Position numbers and translations under genes: made by a program
DNA from: Brachionus manjavacas
Lineage: Eukaryota; Rotifera; Eurotatoria; Ploima; Brachionidae
NCBI GenBank assembly: GCA_019054805.1
Contig: JAHQIY010000028.1
Coordinates: 496,001-560,000, forward strand
DNA: 64,000 bases
Direction: 5' to 3'
Shown here: in pieces, positions 34,381 through 45,905 of the stretch
How the letters are laid out: each line of letters starts with the position of its first letter
Numbering within the stretch: position 1 is the first letter of the stretch
The notes under the pieces: model-generated
What the model saw: the letters and a program-made list of their open reading frames with translations, nothing else
What the model was told of the DNA's origin: nothing
Database searches by the model: none

Positions 34381-35580
34381 AAAAATTTAATACTGTACTG
34401 CTATGATTAACTGTTTTTAGGAAATTTTACGGAATTTTACAAAAATTTTACTAAATTTTAGTAAATATAAAAAGGGCCAAAAAAAATTGAAAAAATGGCG
34501 ATTTCAAGGAATTTTTCTCATTTTTTTAGAAAATTATAATGAAAATTGAAAAAAAAAATTCTAAAATTTACGTAAATTTTTATTTTAAAAAATGGGAAAA
34601 ATAGTAAATTTGAATAGCTTAATTTAATTTTTAGTTTAAAAAATTCTTTCAGTCATAAAAATACTTTGATAACTCATGAAACCTCAAGAATACCCCACTT
34701 TAATATTTTGCAGCAGTGGACAGTTCAAAGACACGCATTGTTAATTCCTCTCCAGCACATGTTTCTAAATTATCTATTTTTATCTTATTTCAAATTTATT
34801 TTAAAATTTAAATTAGATTTTTTAATTTATTTTTCTTTTTATTGATAAATCAAATTATATTTAATTGGTTTTGGCATTTACATAGATGATGCTTGATTTT
34901 TCAAATTTTTCAAAAATGAGTTTATAAACTTAGTTTATAGATAGCTAACAAATTTCAATTTAAAAGTATTCAAAAAACTAAATACATTTTTTGCTTATTC
35001 AAAAGACTGAAATTAGTTGAATACTTGCTAAAGCTCCTTCAGATTAAAAAATGAAAAAAATAAAAAAAAAATGATTTTGTTAAATTATTTCTTTTAATAC
35101 TTGATAATTTAGTATGGTGACATGATCGGACTATAAATATAACGTGTTACTTAAATAGAAAGAGTTCAGTTTGTTATTTCTAAACTTATTTTAAATAAAG
35201 TGTTCAACAAAATACTAAGCTTATCATTTACACCTTGATTAAATATGATTTTGTCGTAGTATGTGTGAGTAAAATTTAAAAGTCTTGGCTTCGATTTTTA
35301 CCTGTAAGTAAATAAGTTCAGTGCTGTCCAAGTAGTGAGAGCTAGGACAAAGAGATCTGTTTTGAACCAAATAGACCTCAATCTTTGAAATTCATTTAGG
35401 CTTTAAATTTCAGTAAAAAAATAAACTATATTCTTTAAATCTTAAGTTTTCTAGACACATTATGATAGAGTCTGAAACGCCATAACTGATGAAAAAATTT
35501 TTCGTTAAATCACTTTTGGACTTATCTAAATTACTTAAAAGTAAATAAAATCTAAATTAACACTAAAAGCACCAAATTTT
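34381..35580. other. AT-rich spacer with repeat fragments
   Basis: 34420-34620 contains the TTTACGTAAA-bearing motif of the foldback family at 42272-42866. 35025-35060 resembles a LINE A tail on the reverse strand. 35165-35225 is a dispersed repeat shared with 25900-25960. No gene seen. Confidence 0.4.
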
Positions 35581-35584
35581 TTAA

Positions 35585-35989
35585 CTACCAGAAGCACCAA
35601 AACGAGTCAAAATGACTTGTTTTAATAGAATCTAATGGATAAAAACGGATAATAATTTATTATTTGGATAAATCTATTCAAAACTTAATTTTAATTGAGT
35701 AGAAATAAAAATTTGGCTGAAAAAAAGTATCTTGTAAAAATTTTATCTTCTAATGAATTCATTCCTTTTTGAACCAATTTTTCGTCTTTTATGTAAAATA
35801 CGCAAACTATAATTTTTGCATTTTTTAAACTTTGCTTATCTTCGTTCAAGTATTAGGATTTGAGTCAGTTTTTTAAAGATTTGTAAACTTTTTATAAATA
35901 TTTTATGACTCATCCATTGATTTTGTAGATAAATTCAAAATTTTAATTAAAAAACGAGCCAAAATGACTCTTTTTGGGGCTTCTAATAG
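35585..35989. mobile_element. piggyBac-like MITE with TTAA target duplication
   Basis: The element is bounded by TTAA at 35581-35584 and 35990-35993. Its inverted ends start CTACCAGAAGCACC and CTATTAGAAGCCCC and continue with AAA(A/C)GAGTCA-type blocks. TTAA duplication is the hallmark of piggyBac transposons. The 405-bp interior has no transposase. A related end (TTAACACTAAAAGCACC) lies about 25 bp outside the left end. Confidence 0.65.
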
Positions 35990-36108
35990 TTAATACTAGA
36001 TTTTGTACAAAGGAAATATTTTTTTTATTTGAATTTAATTAATTTAGAAAGTTATTCTTATTTTTATGCTGAAAAAAAAAGAGTTAATTGATTTAGATGA
36101 GAAGTATT

Positions 36109-36910
36109 TATTTATTTATTTTTTTAACTGTACCGGGCTAAAGCTCCTTCAGAATAAAACCAAAAAAAAAAATTAAATAAAATAGAAAAAAGAAAAAATC
36201 AAAAAAATAAATTTCAAAATAAAGTAAATAAAGTAAAATAGAGTAAGAAGGCAAGAAATTATGCTTTTGTTTTATACACTCAAAAATACTAGATGCAAAT
36301 AGATTAAATCCTATTGTCTCAATAAATTATAGTTTAGAAAAAAGATCTTAAAAATGTTCAAGACCCCAGGTTTGTGGTATGTAGAACAAAGATTGAACAT
36401 TTGTCTAATAAAAATGCTATGATTAATATTTACTGCATTTAATCGTTGTTTTATTAAGTGTAACTATTTTCAGACCATACGTAAATTGTGATAAACATAC
36501 AGTTTTATATTTAATAGCTTTTAGAGATTTACCGAGTCAGTTTACTAATTTTTCCAATTAAGAATGAGGACGGGGAAAACGATATTTGAATCTTTTTAAA
36601 GTTCTCTAATGATACTCTATTGAGACCTGAATTTAAATTAAAATCTAAATTTTGGATTTCCTCAACTTGGTTTGGGTTTAAAATCATTTCTAACTAAAAT
36701 ATGGCCAAAATCAATAATATTTGACTTTTTAGTGTTAAATTTTAGTCTCCATTTAGTACCAAAATTCCCACAAATATCTAATAAAGACTGTATTTGTATA
36801 TCGACTGGGCTTATGAGCATAATATCGTCAGCGTAAACAATTACCGATATATTTTAGTTGTTAGAAACGGACCTTATTTCTAACAATTCTTCAATCAAGT
36901 CATTGAAAAA
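36109..36910 (-). mobile_element. LINE A tail (36109-36260) followed by a different LINE reverse transcriptase remnant
   Basis: The tail shows the reverse of CTGAAGGAGCTTTAGCCCGG with (AAAT)n. Beyond it the reverse strand from about 36905 reads VIVYADDIMLISPVDIQIQS, LLDICGNFGTKWRLKFN, TKKSNIIDFGHIL and CLSQFTYGL. YADD plus the downstream FGTKW block differ from family A (FADDLVTFF), so this is a separate LINE lineage (family C). Frames are interrupted. Confidence 0.65.
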
Positions 36911-37939
36911 AATTTTGATAAAAATGATGAGGAAATGATAAGGAGTAGAAAATTTTTCTAATGAGTTTAATTTTTTATTATATTACGATTTTTTTATATT
37001 TAATAAACTACAATTGTCTTAATAATTTCCTATTTTAAATTTCTGGAAAAAAAACGGGATGATATTATTATATAAGATAGCTAAAACATCCTAATGTAGA
37101 CGTCTCAAAAAGAAGTTTGTTTTGCACAACTGCTTGCATTCACAAGCTAAATTTTTATATATATGCTTTTTCAGTTTAAGTTCAATTTTTAAATTTTGTT
37201 TATTTATATATTTGGTTTTGGATTTGGACCTCGTGTCCCAATAAAGTTATAAAAAAACCTTATTGTTTTGACCCGAAACCCTCGAGTCTAGAATAGGACT
37301 TGAGAAGTCTGACTGGGAAATAAAAGCCTACCAGTAGACCCAGAAAAATTCGAAAAGACCTTCGAGATCTTTCTCGAAGAATAAAAACACGTTAAAATTG
37401 ATCAAATTTTCTTAAACAATCGAGAAAATAAGAAGGATGGAACTGTTGAGTCATTTAAGTTTTTTATTCTTGGATCAATGACCAAAGAAAAACAAGAAAA
37501 AATCCTACAACTTTTAACCAGGGTTTTTGATTTTTAATTCAATTAAATCATGTGACTAACACAATTATGAAAATATTCTAGTTTATTTTTAATTTTCTTT
37601 AGAAAGACAAAACTTTTTTTTATTTTATTCTATTTTATTTCACTAACATCAAATTAAAGTACCTTATTAGATATTAGATCTTGTCGGAACCTAAAAATTC
37701 TTAATTTTTTTTCACAATGGGATTTTTTAATATCCTTTAAGCTCTTAATTATTCTAAAAGACTCTTAAGGATTAATAATTAGGATCCTTTATCAATTAAT
37801 GATCCAGTTCTTATGTACTTTATTTTGCTATAACGACCCCTTTTTGTTTAAAGATCACAAACATAGATATTTTTTAAATATTTATAGAATTCATGATCAT
37901 GGCCATGCATCTATTTTTTTAAATCTTCATAAGTTCAGA
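36911..37939. other. AT-rich tract with possible LINE ORF1 debris
   Basis: About 37200-37510 is slightly GC-richer with short open runs, and may be part of a retroelement ORF1. No reliable assignment. The rest is A/T-rich. Confidence 0.35.
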
Positions 37940-38818
37940 TCTACTGATGGGGGATGACGAGTCCAGGAGCGCACTAGCTTTCGTCGACACAGAAAAGGAT
38001 CTGGGCGTCACGTTTTCACGTAACTTGAAATTTTCTATTCACATTAAAAATCAGGTGAACATAGCGACAGGAATTCTCGGCCAGTTGAAAAGATCATTAA
38101 GATATTGGACCATAAATACCTGCATGACCCTCTATTGTGCCTACGTACGACCGCACCTATGCCGCTGTTGTCTGTGCCCCCTAGCAAGAAAGACGCAAAG
38201 ATGCTCGAGCAGGTGCAGAGAAGGGCTACCAAACTGGTGCCCCGCATTAGATACTGGCGCTACGAAGACCGTCTAGCCGTCCTTAGACTAACTCCCCTTA
38301 ATGAGCGCCGTGTTCGTGTAGACCTGATACAGATGTTCAAACACACCAAAGGCATCAACGAAGTGAGCTGGGTGAACCCCCCGGTTCCCGCAAGTTCACT
38401 ATCCTAACCCGGACCCGCCAGAGGTATCAGAGGTCATGCAAGAAGACTGTCCGGCCAGGCCTCCACCAAATGTCTACAACGGACAAACACATTCACCAAC
38501 AGGATATTCAACGAGTGGAACGCCTTGCCAGTTACAGTGACAGACGCGCACTCCGTCAACAAGTTCAAGAATGGATACGATGCATTCCGGTCAAGTCAAC
38601 AATCCTGAAGATGAACATTATTTATAAAATTTTTCTCTTACAGCTTTTTCTATCGAGAATCTTAACTCTTACTTTGACCTAAAAATTTTAAACAGGATTT
38701 CTTTTTTCAGTACTTTCTATGTGTTATGTGCAAGGAGCTACCATAGGCGACCTCCTAGTAAGTCATCTCCGCAAGCTAGTCTTGCTGTAGCTTATATGTA
38801 TTATTATTATTATTAAGT
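37940..38818 (+). mobile_element. CR1-like LINE 3' portion, GC-rich
   Basis: The + strand reads EKDLGVTFSRNLKFSIHIKN and GQLKRSLRYW. In a second frame it reads MLEQVQRRATKLVPRIRYWR, then LTPLNERRVRVDLIQMFKHT. A third frame carries FTNRIFNEWNALPVTVTDAH and VNKFKNGYDAF. This is the complete order of a CR1-type reverse transcriptase C-terminus, broken by at least two frameshifts. The 3' end is an (ATT)n microsatellite at about 38803-38816. Its base composition is much more GC-rich than its surroundings. Confidence 0.8.
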
Positions 38819-39299
38819 TACTTCAACTTCATCTGGTGGAATAAGATCCAGCATTTGAATTATCCTAAGACTAGATCTAAGTATTTTGCTCTCACTTAAA
38901 CTCACGATCAGTTAAATTTTTCATTTTAAAATACAAATTAAATGAATTAAAATTTTAAAAGGAATTTTTGAAACAAACGCTGTTTTAATTATTTTATTTG
39001 ATATCACTATTTTAGACGCTCTTTAATGAAAGTTTAATTTTAATCGGTGCTTATTTAATAAAGCCACCAGGATTTTAGGCAGAAAAAAGCCCAGATTCCT
39101 TGTCAAGTATGGGTTCCTGGGTAAACAAAATTTTGAGAATGAAGAAAATAAAAAATGTTTTTTTTTTAAATTTTTATTGTTATTTTGATAAATTTGGTGT
39201 GAATTAAAAAATAAAAGAAATCTTTTTTTATTTTTTGGTATTCTATCTTAATTTATCTTTGTATATCATTTATAAGTCTACTCAATTAAAAACTTTTTA
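38819..39299. other. AT-rich spacer
   Basis: No gene or convincing repeat seen between the CR1-like copy and the next LINE fragment. Confidence 0.4.
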
Positions 39300-39470
39300 T
39301 TGAGCCCTGATGGACACTTGTAGTAATGTGTTTTCATCATTATCTTTTATTTATTTGTTTATCAGTGACGAAATAAAGCTCCTTCAGATTAAAAAAATTA
39401 AGATATTAGACAAAAATAAAAATAGTAAATATAAATAATAATAAATTTTTTTTTGAAAATTTTGAAAAAA
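39300..39470 (-). mobile_element. LINE A fragment and tail
   Basis: On the reverse strand the family tail (CTGAAGGAGCTTTATTTCGT with (AAAT)n) lies at about 39345-39430. Next to it is a short palm remnant, TSVHQGS, in place of GVPQGS, at about 39300-39330. Confidence 0.5.
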
Positions 39471-39726
39471 AATTAAAATGTTTTTTTCACTTATGACTTA
39501 AATGGCTTTTTACATTCATCCTAGATAGCCAGAAGATTACCTAATCGATTGACCAATTTTATAGTTTTTAAATAAATTATTTTAAAATTCAGAATTTTAA
39601 CTATAATTTATATAAAATTTTAAAAATAAATTGAATAAAACTTCATTTAAAAATTATTTTTGAAATTTTAAAATTTAATTTTGTTTTCAGAGCAATCTAA
39701 AAAAAATATAGATAAAAATGATTTGG

Positions 39727-39892
39727 TACCGCTATTTTAATAAAAGCTCATCTAAATAAGAAGCGTGTGCAGCCAGTCGGGGTCCGGGGCAGAGCCCTGG
39801 TTTTAGGGGTTTAAGGTAAGCAGAAATTTAGAATCTATTTAATAAATAAGTCTTAACTTTAATTTAGGGGTTTATTTTCATTAAAATAGCGG
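39727..39892. repeat. Short inverted-repeat element
   Basis: ACCGCTATTTTAATAAAA at about 39727 is the near inverse of TTTTCATTAAAATAGCGGT at about 39874. The 130-bp interior is unusually GC-rich (GTCGGGGTCCGGGGCAGAGC). It resembles a small MITE with a captured GC-rich core. Confidence 0.45.
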
Positions 39893-40224
39893 TTTTTTAT
39901 CAAAATTAGCGGAGAGAAAATTATGGATCAAAAAATAAACACTAGATGAACAAAAATTATCCAGATTTTAGACATTTTTGTGGATAATATCCGGAATTTG
40001 TATTTTACAATCATTTCTAAACGAAAGACAAGAGCAAAACCGTTCAATGTATTCTTAAAACAGCGCCAATTTAATAGAATCAATTTAATTTAGAAGAAAT
40101 AAAAAAATTTATAATTTTATTTTTATAAATATTTGAAAATAATTTCCTATCAAAAGTCTTCAATTTGAGTTGATCAATTCAAAAAAATGAGCTCTTCTTT
40201 TTTAATTTCTTAATATAAATTTAA

Positions 40225-41047
40225 TTATTTTAAAAAAATTACGAGCAGTACAATTATAAGTGTTATTGCAGTAATAGCCAAAAATGGCATCCAAGTCTTC
40301 ACAAATCCACCAAAACTACATCAAAATAAAATTATTTTTTTAAATAAAATTTTGAAAAATCATTCTTCTTTATACTTGACAAAAGAGCCTTTTAAAAGCA
40401 TTAAAAAACACAATTTAACCATGTTCCAAGATGACGAATTGTCGTAGTTCATCAAATTGAGAGCGAAGGCTACATGAGAATGACAATTATCACATATCAA
40501 ATTGTGCTTGGTACCCAAAATTAGCCAAATTCATCTTAAAGTCTAAGATTACCATTCTCTTTTTGTATTCATCGGACGCTTCTTTGACCGCTCGGTCCCA
40601 AGTCTCTTTTTTGTTCTGGACAAATGGTATCTTGTCAGTGCTTAACCTCCAGTAGCGGGTCGGCCTGCCGAAGCCCATGTGGTCCTCGGACACAAAATAC
40701 GGCCCTGCGAAGTCTCTGATTACTCCATTGGTGTAGCAAATGCCCATGTGGCCGATAAAAGGCAAAAACCAGCTTTAGAAATTAATTATTTATTTTAAGG
40801 CTAAAAAATTTTCTTGTTACCTAATCAAGGGCAATGGGGTCCATACTATACAGCACGGAAAACGGTTGTTTACTGCATCGATTTGATTTTCTTTCGAGTT
40901 TTTTATTGAACTTATTAACTCCTGGTTCATTTTGTCCATTTCAATGGAAGTATTTTTCTCAACAGAATTTTTTTTATTAGAGTAATTATTAGCTAGTTTA
41001 TTAATGTCAAAATCACTTTTCTCAGATTTACTTTCCATCAGTGTCAT
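40225..41047 (-). CDS. TMEM222: TMEM222 orthologue (DUF778 membrane protein)
   Basis: Four exons on the reverse strand: 40821-41047, 40553-40772, 40376-40506 and 40225-40315, with introns of 48, 46 and 60 bp and matching phases, giving 222 residues (human about 208). After a charged N-terminal region come NNRFPCCIVWTPLPLISW, FLPFIGHMGICYTNGVIRDF, AGPYFVSEDHMGFGRPTRYW, EYKKRMHNLICDNCHSHVAF, NLMNYDNSSSWNMVKLCF and a last hydrophobic segment, FVKTWMPFLAITAITLIIVL. Every block lines up with vertebrate TMEM222. The function is little known; it is a membrane protein with conserved Cys/His. The second ATG at 41038 is an alternative start. Confidence 0.93.
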
Positions 41048-41660
41048 TTTAATAAATAATAGATATTTTTTTTTGAATCTATAATTTTTAAATAAATTAT
41101 TTTAATTAAATGTTTGTGCAAAAATTCCAAAATATGGGTCTGCTATATTTTGCTTATTTTAATTCTAAAAAAATAATCTCAATTTTTTAAAATTTTTTAT
41201 TTAATTGAAAAAAATTTAAATAATGAAATAATGGCATCAATTGAATTTAAAAAAAGCTTTTTTCTGTTTACATTTTTTAGCAAGAATAATAAAAGTGATT
41301 AATTTTTTCCAATTTAACTTTTTTACCCTAGAAAATTTAAAAACGAATTAAACAATAAATTTCTGTTTGTCACAAGAAAATTATTAATAAAAATTTAAAC
41401 CAGAAATTTATCTATATCAATATAAGAAATTATTATTTACATAACGGGGCTGATATAGTATTAAAACACTTTCAATTAATTTAAAATAAATCAAAATTTA
41501 ATTTTGAAAACAGAAAATTTTAGCAATATATTAACTTTGTTTTGGGTTTTTTTTGATATTTATTACTTTCTTCTTTTAAATTTAAATTTTTTCATACATA
41601 TTTACAAATAATTAATAATTCATAATAATTACCCCCTCAACATGAAAATTGGGGTACACA
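41048..41660. other. Upstream region of TMEM222, AT-rich
   Basis: No gene or repeat recognised; presumably contains the TMEM222 promoter, with no identifiable motif. Confidence 0.4.
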
Positions 41661-41790
41661 TTATAGCGATTCCAGGTTAATCCTGTCCAACTTCTTCTTA
41701 AACTTATTTACTGTTTTAGAGTGAACAATTACTGCTGGTAATCTGCTCCATAAGCTTACACACTCTTGGTAAAGAAGCTGAATTTCTGGT
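41661..41790 (-). mobile_element. CR1-like reverse transcriptase C-terminal fragment
   Basis: The reverse strand ends with ECVSLWSRLPAVIVHSKTVN then KFKKKLDRINLESL and a stop. The W..LP..vV.s.sVN.FK..LD order is the last conserved block of CR1-like enzymes. The sequence farther upstream on that strand no longer matches. Confidence 0.5.
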
Positions 41791-42044
41791 TGAAAAAAAT
41801 AAACAAATTTCAAAATGACTAAAGTAACAAAAAACAAGAAAAAAAGATTGAAAAATTTAATAAAATACATGAACAGTTCTCGCGTGTATTTATTCTGATA
41901 AGAAATAGTGATTTTTTCAAAAGGTAGATTTTCGAATCGATTTGGTGGTTGATAACTCAACAACACATACTGAAAAACACGTTGATGTAAATAAGTTTGC
42001 AATGAATATCAGCAAATCATGTCCTGTAGAATACCTAGAATGGA

Positions 42045-42245
42045 ATGATGATCAAGGAAATTATAAAAATTGATTGTTACTTTAGAGAAGGTCCAAATAT
42101 TAATCAATCAAAAGGACTATTCGAACTGTGCAAAGAATTAGACATAATACCGAAAAACTCCAAGAAAAGCTTCTATAAAAAGGAAAAATTAAGATTCAGC
42201 GGTATTACGGATTTAGTAATTTATGATAATTTACGTAAAAAATAG
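42045..42245 (+). CDS. Short open frame, unknown (66 codons)
   Basis: Lys-rich frame (IPKNSKKSFYKKEKLRFSGI) followed directly by the foldback repeat. I do not recognise it. It may be the tail of a transposon ORF or chance. Confidence 0.15.
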   Translation: MMIKEIIKIDCYFREGPNINQSKGLFELCKELDIIPKNSKKSFYKKEKLRFSGITDLVIYDNLRKK

Positions 42246-42271
42246 TAAATATACCGAATTTTACGTAAAAT

Positions 42272-42866
42272 ATTAAAAAAAAAAATGTCCAAAAAATTGA
42301 AATAATTTGGCACTTTTTAAAAAAAAAAATTAAATTTTTTATCTTTCAATATTTATTTTCACAATTATGAGAAAAAATAATTTACCAAAATTTACGTAAA
42401 TTTTGGTAAAATGTGATCAATTTAATAGTACAAAATAGTAAAAAATGGTTAAAAATGATTAATTAAAATTTTAAATAATCATTAAATTGAAAAAAAATAT
42501 TTTATTACATTTTTTCACGTAAAAAAAAATATTTTAAATAATTTTAATGCTTTTTAATTGTTTGACCAACCTCCTTGATTTTCTATTACTTTAATTAATA
42601 TCTAGATTTTAATTTAAATGATTTTATAATTTTATTTCATATTTTGAATTTAACCTTTTTTTAAATGTTTAATGTAATTTCATTTTTTACCAATTTTTAC
42701 CATATTTTACCATTAAATTGATTACTTTTTACCAAAATTTACGTAAATTATGGTTAATTATTTTTTATCATAATTTTGAAAATAAAAATTGAAGGATAAA
42801 AAAAATTAATTTTTTTAAAAAAAGTGCCAAATTATTTCAATTTTTTGAACATTTTTTTTTACATAA
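42272..42866. mobile_element. Foldback element with ~170-bp arms containing TTTACGTAAA palindromes
   Basis: The left arm (about 42272-42440) and right arm (about 42690-42866) are inverted copies. They share TGAAATAATTTGGCACTTT and CCAAAATTTACGTAAATTTT blocks. The interior is A/T-rich. Related motifs occur at 34420-34620, 45655-45905 and 61795-61835, so this is a repeat family. Confidence 0.6.
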
Positions 42867-42879
42867 ATTTACAAAAATA

Positions 42880-43499
42880 TATAAGTAAAGGCTTTATTTT
42901 TATAAAAAACAACTAAAACAAAAAATCCAACCATTTTTCACTTGCAAAAGTATTTTTTATTAAATTGTCTTGTACATTGCACATTAACAGCACCTTTATT
43001 ACATCATTAATTATAAAAAACTCCATTTTGTTTACACATACAATTTTTTCACATTTTCCTGTGCCAATGACGGAATGTAGGCCATTTATTTCAGGTAAAC
43101 ATCTTTCAATGGCTAAATACAACGATTCTGGCTAAAGAAGTTTTTTCTTAAAGATATGAAACATGTTTCTTGACAGTTATAATGTGTACCCCAAGTCATA
43201 TTTTGTTGATTTCTTCTAATAATATAAGCTAATACGTGCAATGAATCTCTTGATCCTCTTTAAACATCAGGAACTTGTACTTGTGCCGTGTTGCCCAACT
43301 TTACCTCATCCAATTTGTGTATGAGCCTTTTTTTAAGCCTTACTACGATAGTTTTTTTATTAATCTTCAATAGCTGATAACAACTCATACGATAGTCTAC
43401 TGAGTCATCATATGTGTTCAGATTGTTCTTGTTTTTGTTTAGTATAGGAACAATTTCATCAATTTTTTTTGAAAAAACAATTAATTTTTCTTATTCAAT
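42880..43499. other. Spacer, no recognised gene
   Basis: A/T-rich with short open runs on the reverse strand (42913-43122). Nothing assignable was found; it may be retroelement debris given the flanking copies. Confidence 0.3.
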
Positions 43500-43760
43500 G
43501 TGGCAGAAATAACAATGCCTAGATCACACTCACTGCTGGTCCTTTTTAGTGCATGCATTCCATTGATTCTCTGACCAAGATTCATCATGTACTTCTTGTG
43601 TGGATTCTTCTTTCCAAAATACATAACCCGGCACTTCTAAGCATATATTTATTCAACAACATGTTCGACCAGTTAATGAGCGCATCTCTATCGCTCTGTA
43701 GCTCTTGAGTGTAGGCTTCATTGTTAACTTTTGCCAAAATCTTAATTTGTTTTTTTGTTA
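43500..43760 (-). mobile_element. CR1-like fragment, middle portion
   Basis: The reverse strand reads KVNNEAYTQELQSDRDALIN then WSNMLLNKYMLR, followed by a MHFGKKNPHKKY-type stretch across frame shifts and SECDLGIVIS. This is the section just after the YVDD motif of CR1-like enzymes. It lies 3' of the next copy on the same strand, so it is a separate insertion. Confidence 0.55.
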
Positions 43761-43769
43761 TTAATCATT

Positions 43770-44500
43770 TAATAATAATAATAACTGCAACAGGAACCGA
43801 AGTTTCCTGCGGAGAATGATAACAAAAGATACCACTCTATGGCAGATGTGCTATAAATTTCATTTATTATGCTTCTTAAATTTGTCGTAGTTGTTCTTGA
43901 ATAGGTTAACATTGGTTACATTTGTAGTTTCAATTGGGAGATTATTCCAAATCGGTACTATTCTGTTCGAGAAAAAGAACTCTCTTTGGTCACAATTTTT
44001 CGTAATTTGTCTCATGTATCTATTTTTTTTACCTCTTATATTATTTGCTGGACCATCAGCAAAAACAGAGTGTGCAATACTATTAGGATGGTACCAATCA
44101 ATTACGTTTATTTTAGTTTCTATTTTGAAGAATTGAATAGCGTCTCCTCTTTCTCTTCTCTCTTTTAAGGTTGTAAGCTCAAGCTTTTGTAATCTTTCGA
44201 GATAAGGCAGGTGTCTTAATTCATAAACAAGTTTTGTTGACCTTCTTTGAACCTGTTCTAGTATCTTGATATCTTTTTGACGATATGGTGAGCAAGCTGC
44301 AGATGCATATTCTAAATGCGGTCTTATAAAAGATGTCTACAGAGTCTTGAGTGTTGCTACATCCCACTTTTTAATTGTTCTTTTTAGTTGACCAAGTACA
44401 GAGTTTGCTTTTGAAGCTGCCTTTTTTGAGTGCTCGCACATTTTTAGATCGTTTGAGATTAAAATTCCTAGGTCATTTTCAATAGTTAGAAAACAAAAAC
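43770..44500 (-). mobile_element. CR1-like LINE 3' portion, nearly open frame
   Basis: From about 44480 the reverse strand reads ENDLGILISNDLKMCEHSKK, VLGQLKRTIKKWD, FIRPHLEYASAACSPYRQKD and ILEQVQRRSTKLVYELRHLP. It continues with FFFSNRIVPIWNNLPIETTN and FKNNYDKFKKHNK, then a stop. It has only one or two internal stops over about 210 codons, so it is younger than most copies here. The 3' end is an (ATT)n run at about 43766-43785. Confidence 0.75.
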
Positions 44501-44566
44501 GAAAATTAATGTCAATTTTTAATCATTTTAAACAATATTATCATATATTAAAGTGGGAACAATTTC

Positions 44567-45552
44567 CTTACCTTCACTAATATATTTCCATATCTTCACT
44601 AATAAAATAAAGTTCCACTAATAATATATGGCTTCACTATATAATTTGGAGATCATCTAATCAGTTTTAAATATAAATCGATAGTTTATAGTAATATTCA
44701 ATTATTTATTTTTTTAAGCAAACGACAAACAAACAAAAAATAAGAAACAAATAATGAGAAATTATAAGAAATAATAAGAAAAATAAGAGACCAACAAACC
44801 TTTGCATCCTAACAAGAGCCTTGGTAGCTTTTTTGAAGCACCACGCTTTCGTTTTTCTCTCATAGGCAAGTTCTTGATCTCGTGTGGAATGGTGTATAGC
44901 TTGAAATAACTAGCAACGCCGATGATGTGCTTGCAAATGTTCTTTTTGTCATAGTTGGGACAACTACACTTGCTGCAGCAGAAGTCTTGATTGTTGAGTG
45001 TGACGACTCGGCACATGTTGATTCCACGGATGAAAACATCGAAGCTCTTCCAACTTATCTTTTTCAGCGCGCTCTCATAGGCTGTAATATCGGCTGGTTG
45101 AAGCTCGTTCTTCTTTGAGAGACCACTGGCAATATAGTGCTTGTTACCTTTACTGATGATGTTCTTGGCGAGCAGGAGCCACTTCCAGACACTGTATAAA
45201 AGCGGTTTTGTATCAGCAGTTGGAGTTTGGACGAAGGCTTTGAGGTTGTCTTGATGGGCTATCAATGGGTCACGATCCGTACTCCAGGTATGAATAATCT
45301 CACCTTTAACGCAGGCAAGGAATCCATCTAATGATAGACGTGATCGGAAGGTGAAATCGGTCTTGATGCGACTGTTGGTGGATTCTAAGGCATTGTTTGT
45401 ACTTGGAACGTACCCCGTACATTTATTTAGATGAGGTTTAATTAATTAGAGTAGACTTCGAAATATATTAGGTTCCATTTAATTTATTAGTGTAGATATA
45501 TATATAATTATACTCAAAAGGAAATATTTTAGTGAAGGTAGGAAATAAAAGC
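44567..45552 (-). mobile_element. MULE-type transposon remnant with SWIM zinc finger
   Basis: From about 45430 the reverse strand is open for some 220 codons to the stop at 44762: GYVPSTNNALESTNSRIKTD, FLACVKGEIIHTWSTDRDPL, then the SWIM finger CSCPNYDKKNICKHIIGVAS (C-x-C ... C-x-H) and a basic end, REKRKRGASKKL. The order LESTN, WS..R, SWIM is that of Mutator-like transposases. The imperfect inverted ends TTACCTTCACTAATATATTTCC (trimmed here: ACCTTCACTAATATATTTCC) and GGAAATATTTTAGTGAAGGT sit near 44575 and 45520. The catalytic core is missing. Confidence 0.72.
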
Positions 45553-45654
45553 CTATTAAAATTTTGGAATTTTACTATTTTAAGTGGTTATACTTCTTGC
45601 ATTTATCAGGTGTGAGAGTTTTTTTAAATTCAAAAATATGTTTCAAAACATCTT

Positions 45655-45905
45655 ATTCATTTCGATGCCGAAATTTTTTATCTTTTACCAAAATTTACTT
45701 GAAAATTTATGATTTTACCAATTTTACGTAAAAAATTGTAAAAAAAAAAATAAAAAAAAATTTCATCAAATAGTATTTTTTAAATAAATTTTATGAAAAA
45801 CAGTAAAATTTGATTTTGAATACATTTTTGGAGTATACATAATTTAACGTAAAAATGGTATTTTTACGTATTTTTGCGTAAAATCACGTAAATTTTTCAA
45901 ATCAC
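45655..45905. repeat. Member of the TTTACGTAAA repeat family
   Basis: It contains CCAATTTTACGTAAAAAATT, AACGTAAAAATGG and GCGTAAAATCACGTAAATTT words, matching the arms of the foldback at 42272-42866. Arms are less regular here. Confidence 0.45.

Noticed and set aside
42045-42245. Transposase fragment
   Set aside because: Composition and position hint at a transposon, but no motif could be named, so it is listed only as unknown.
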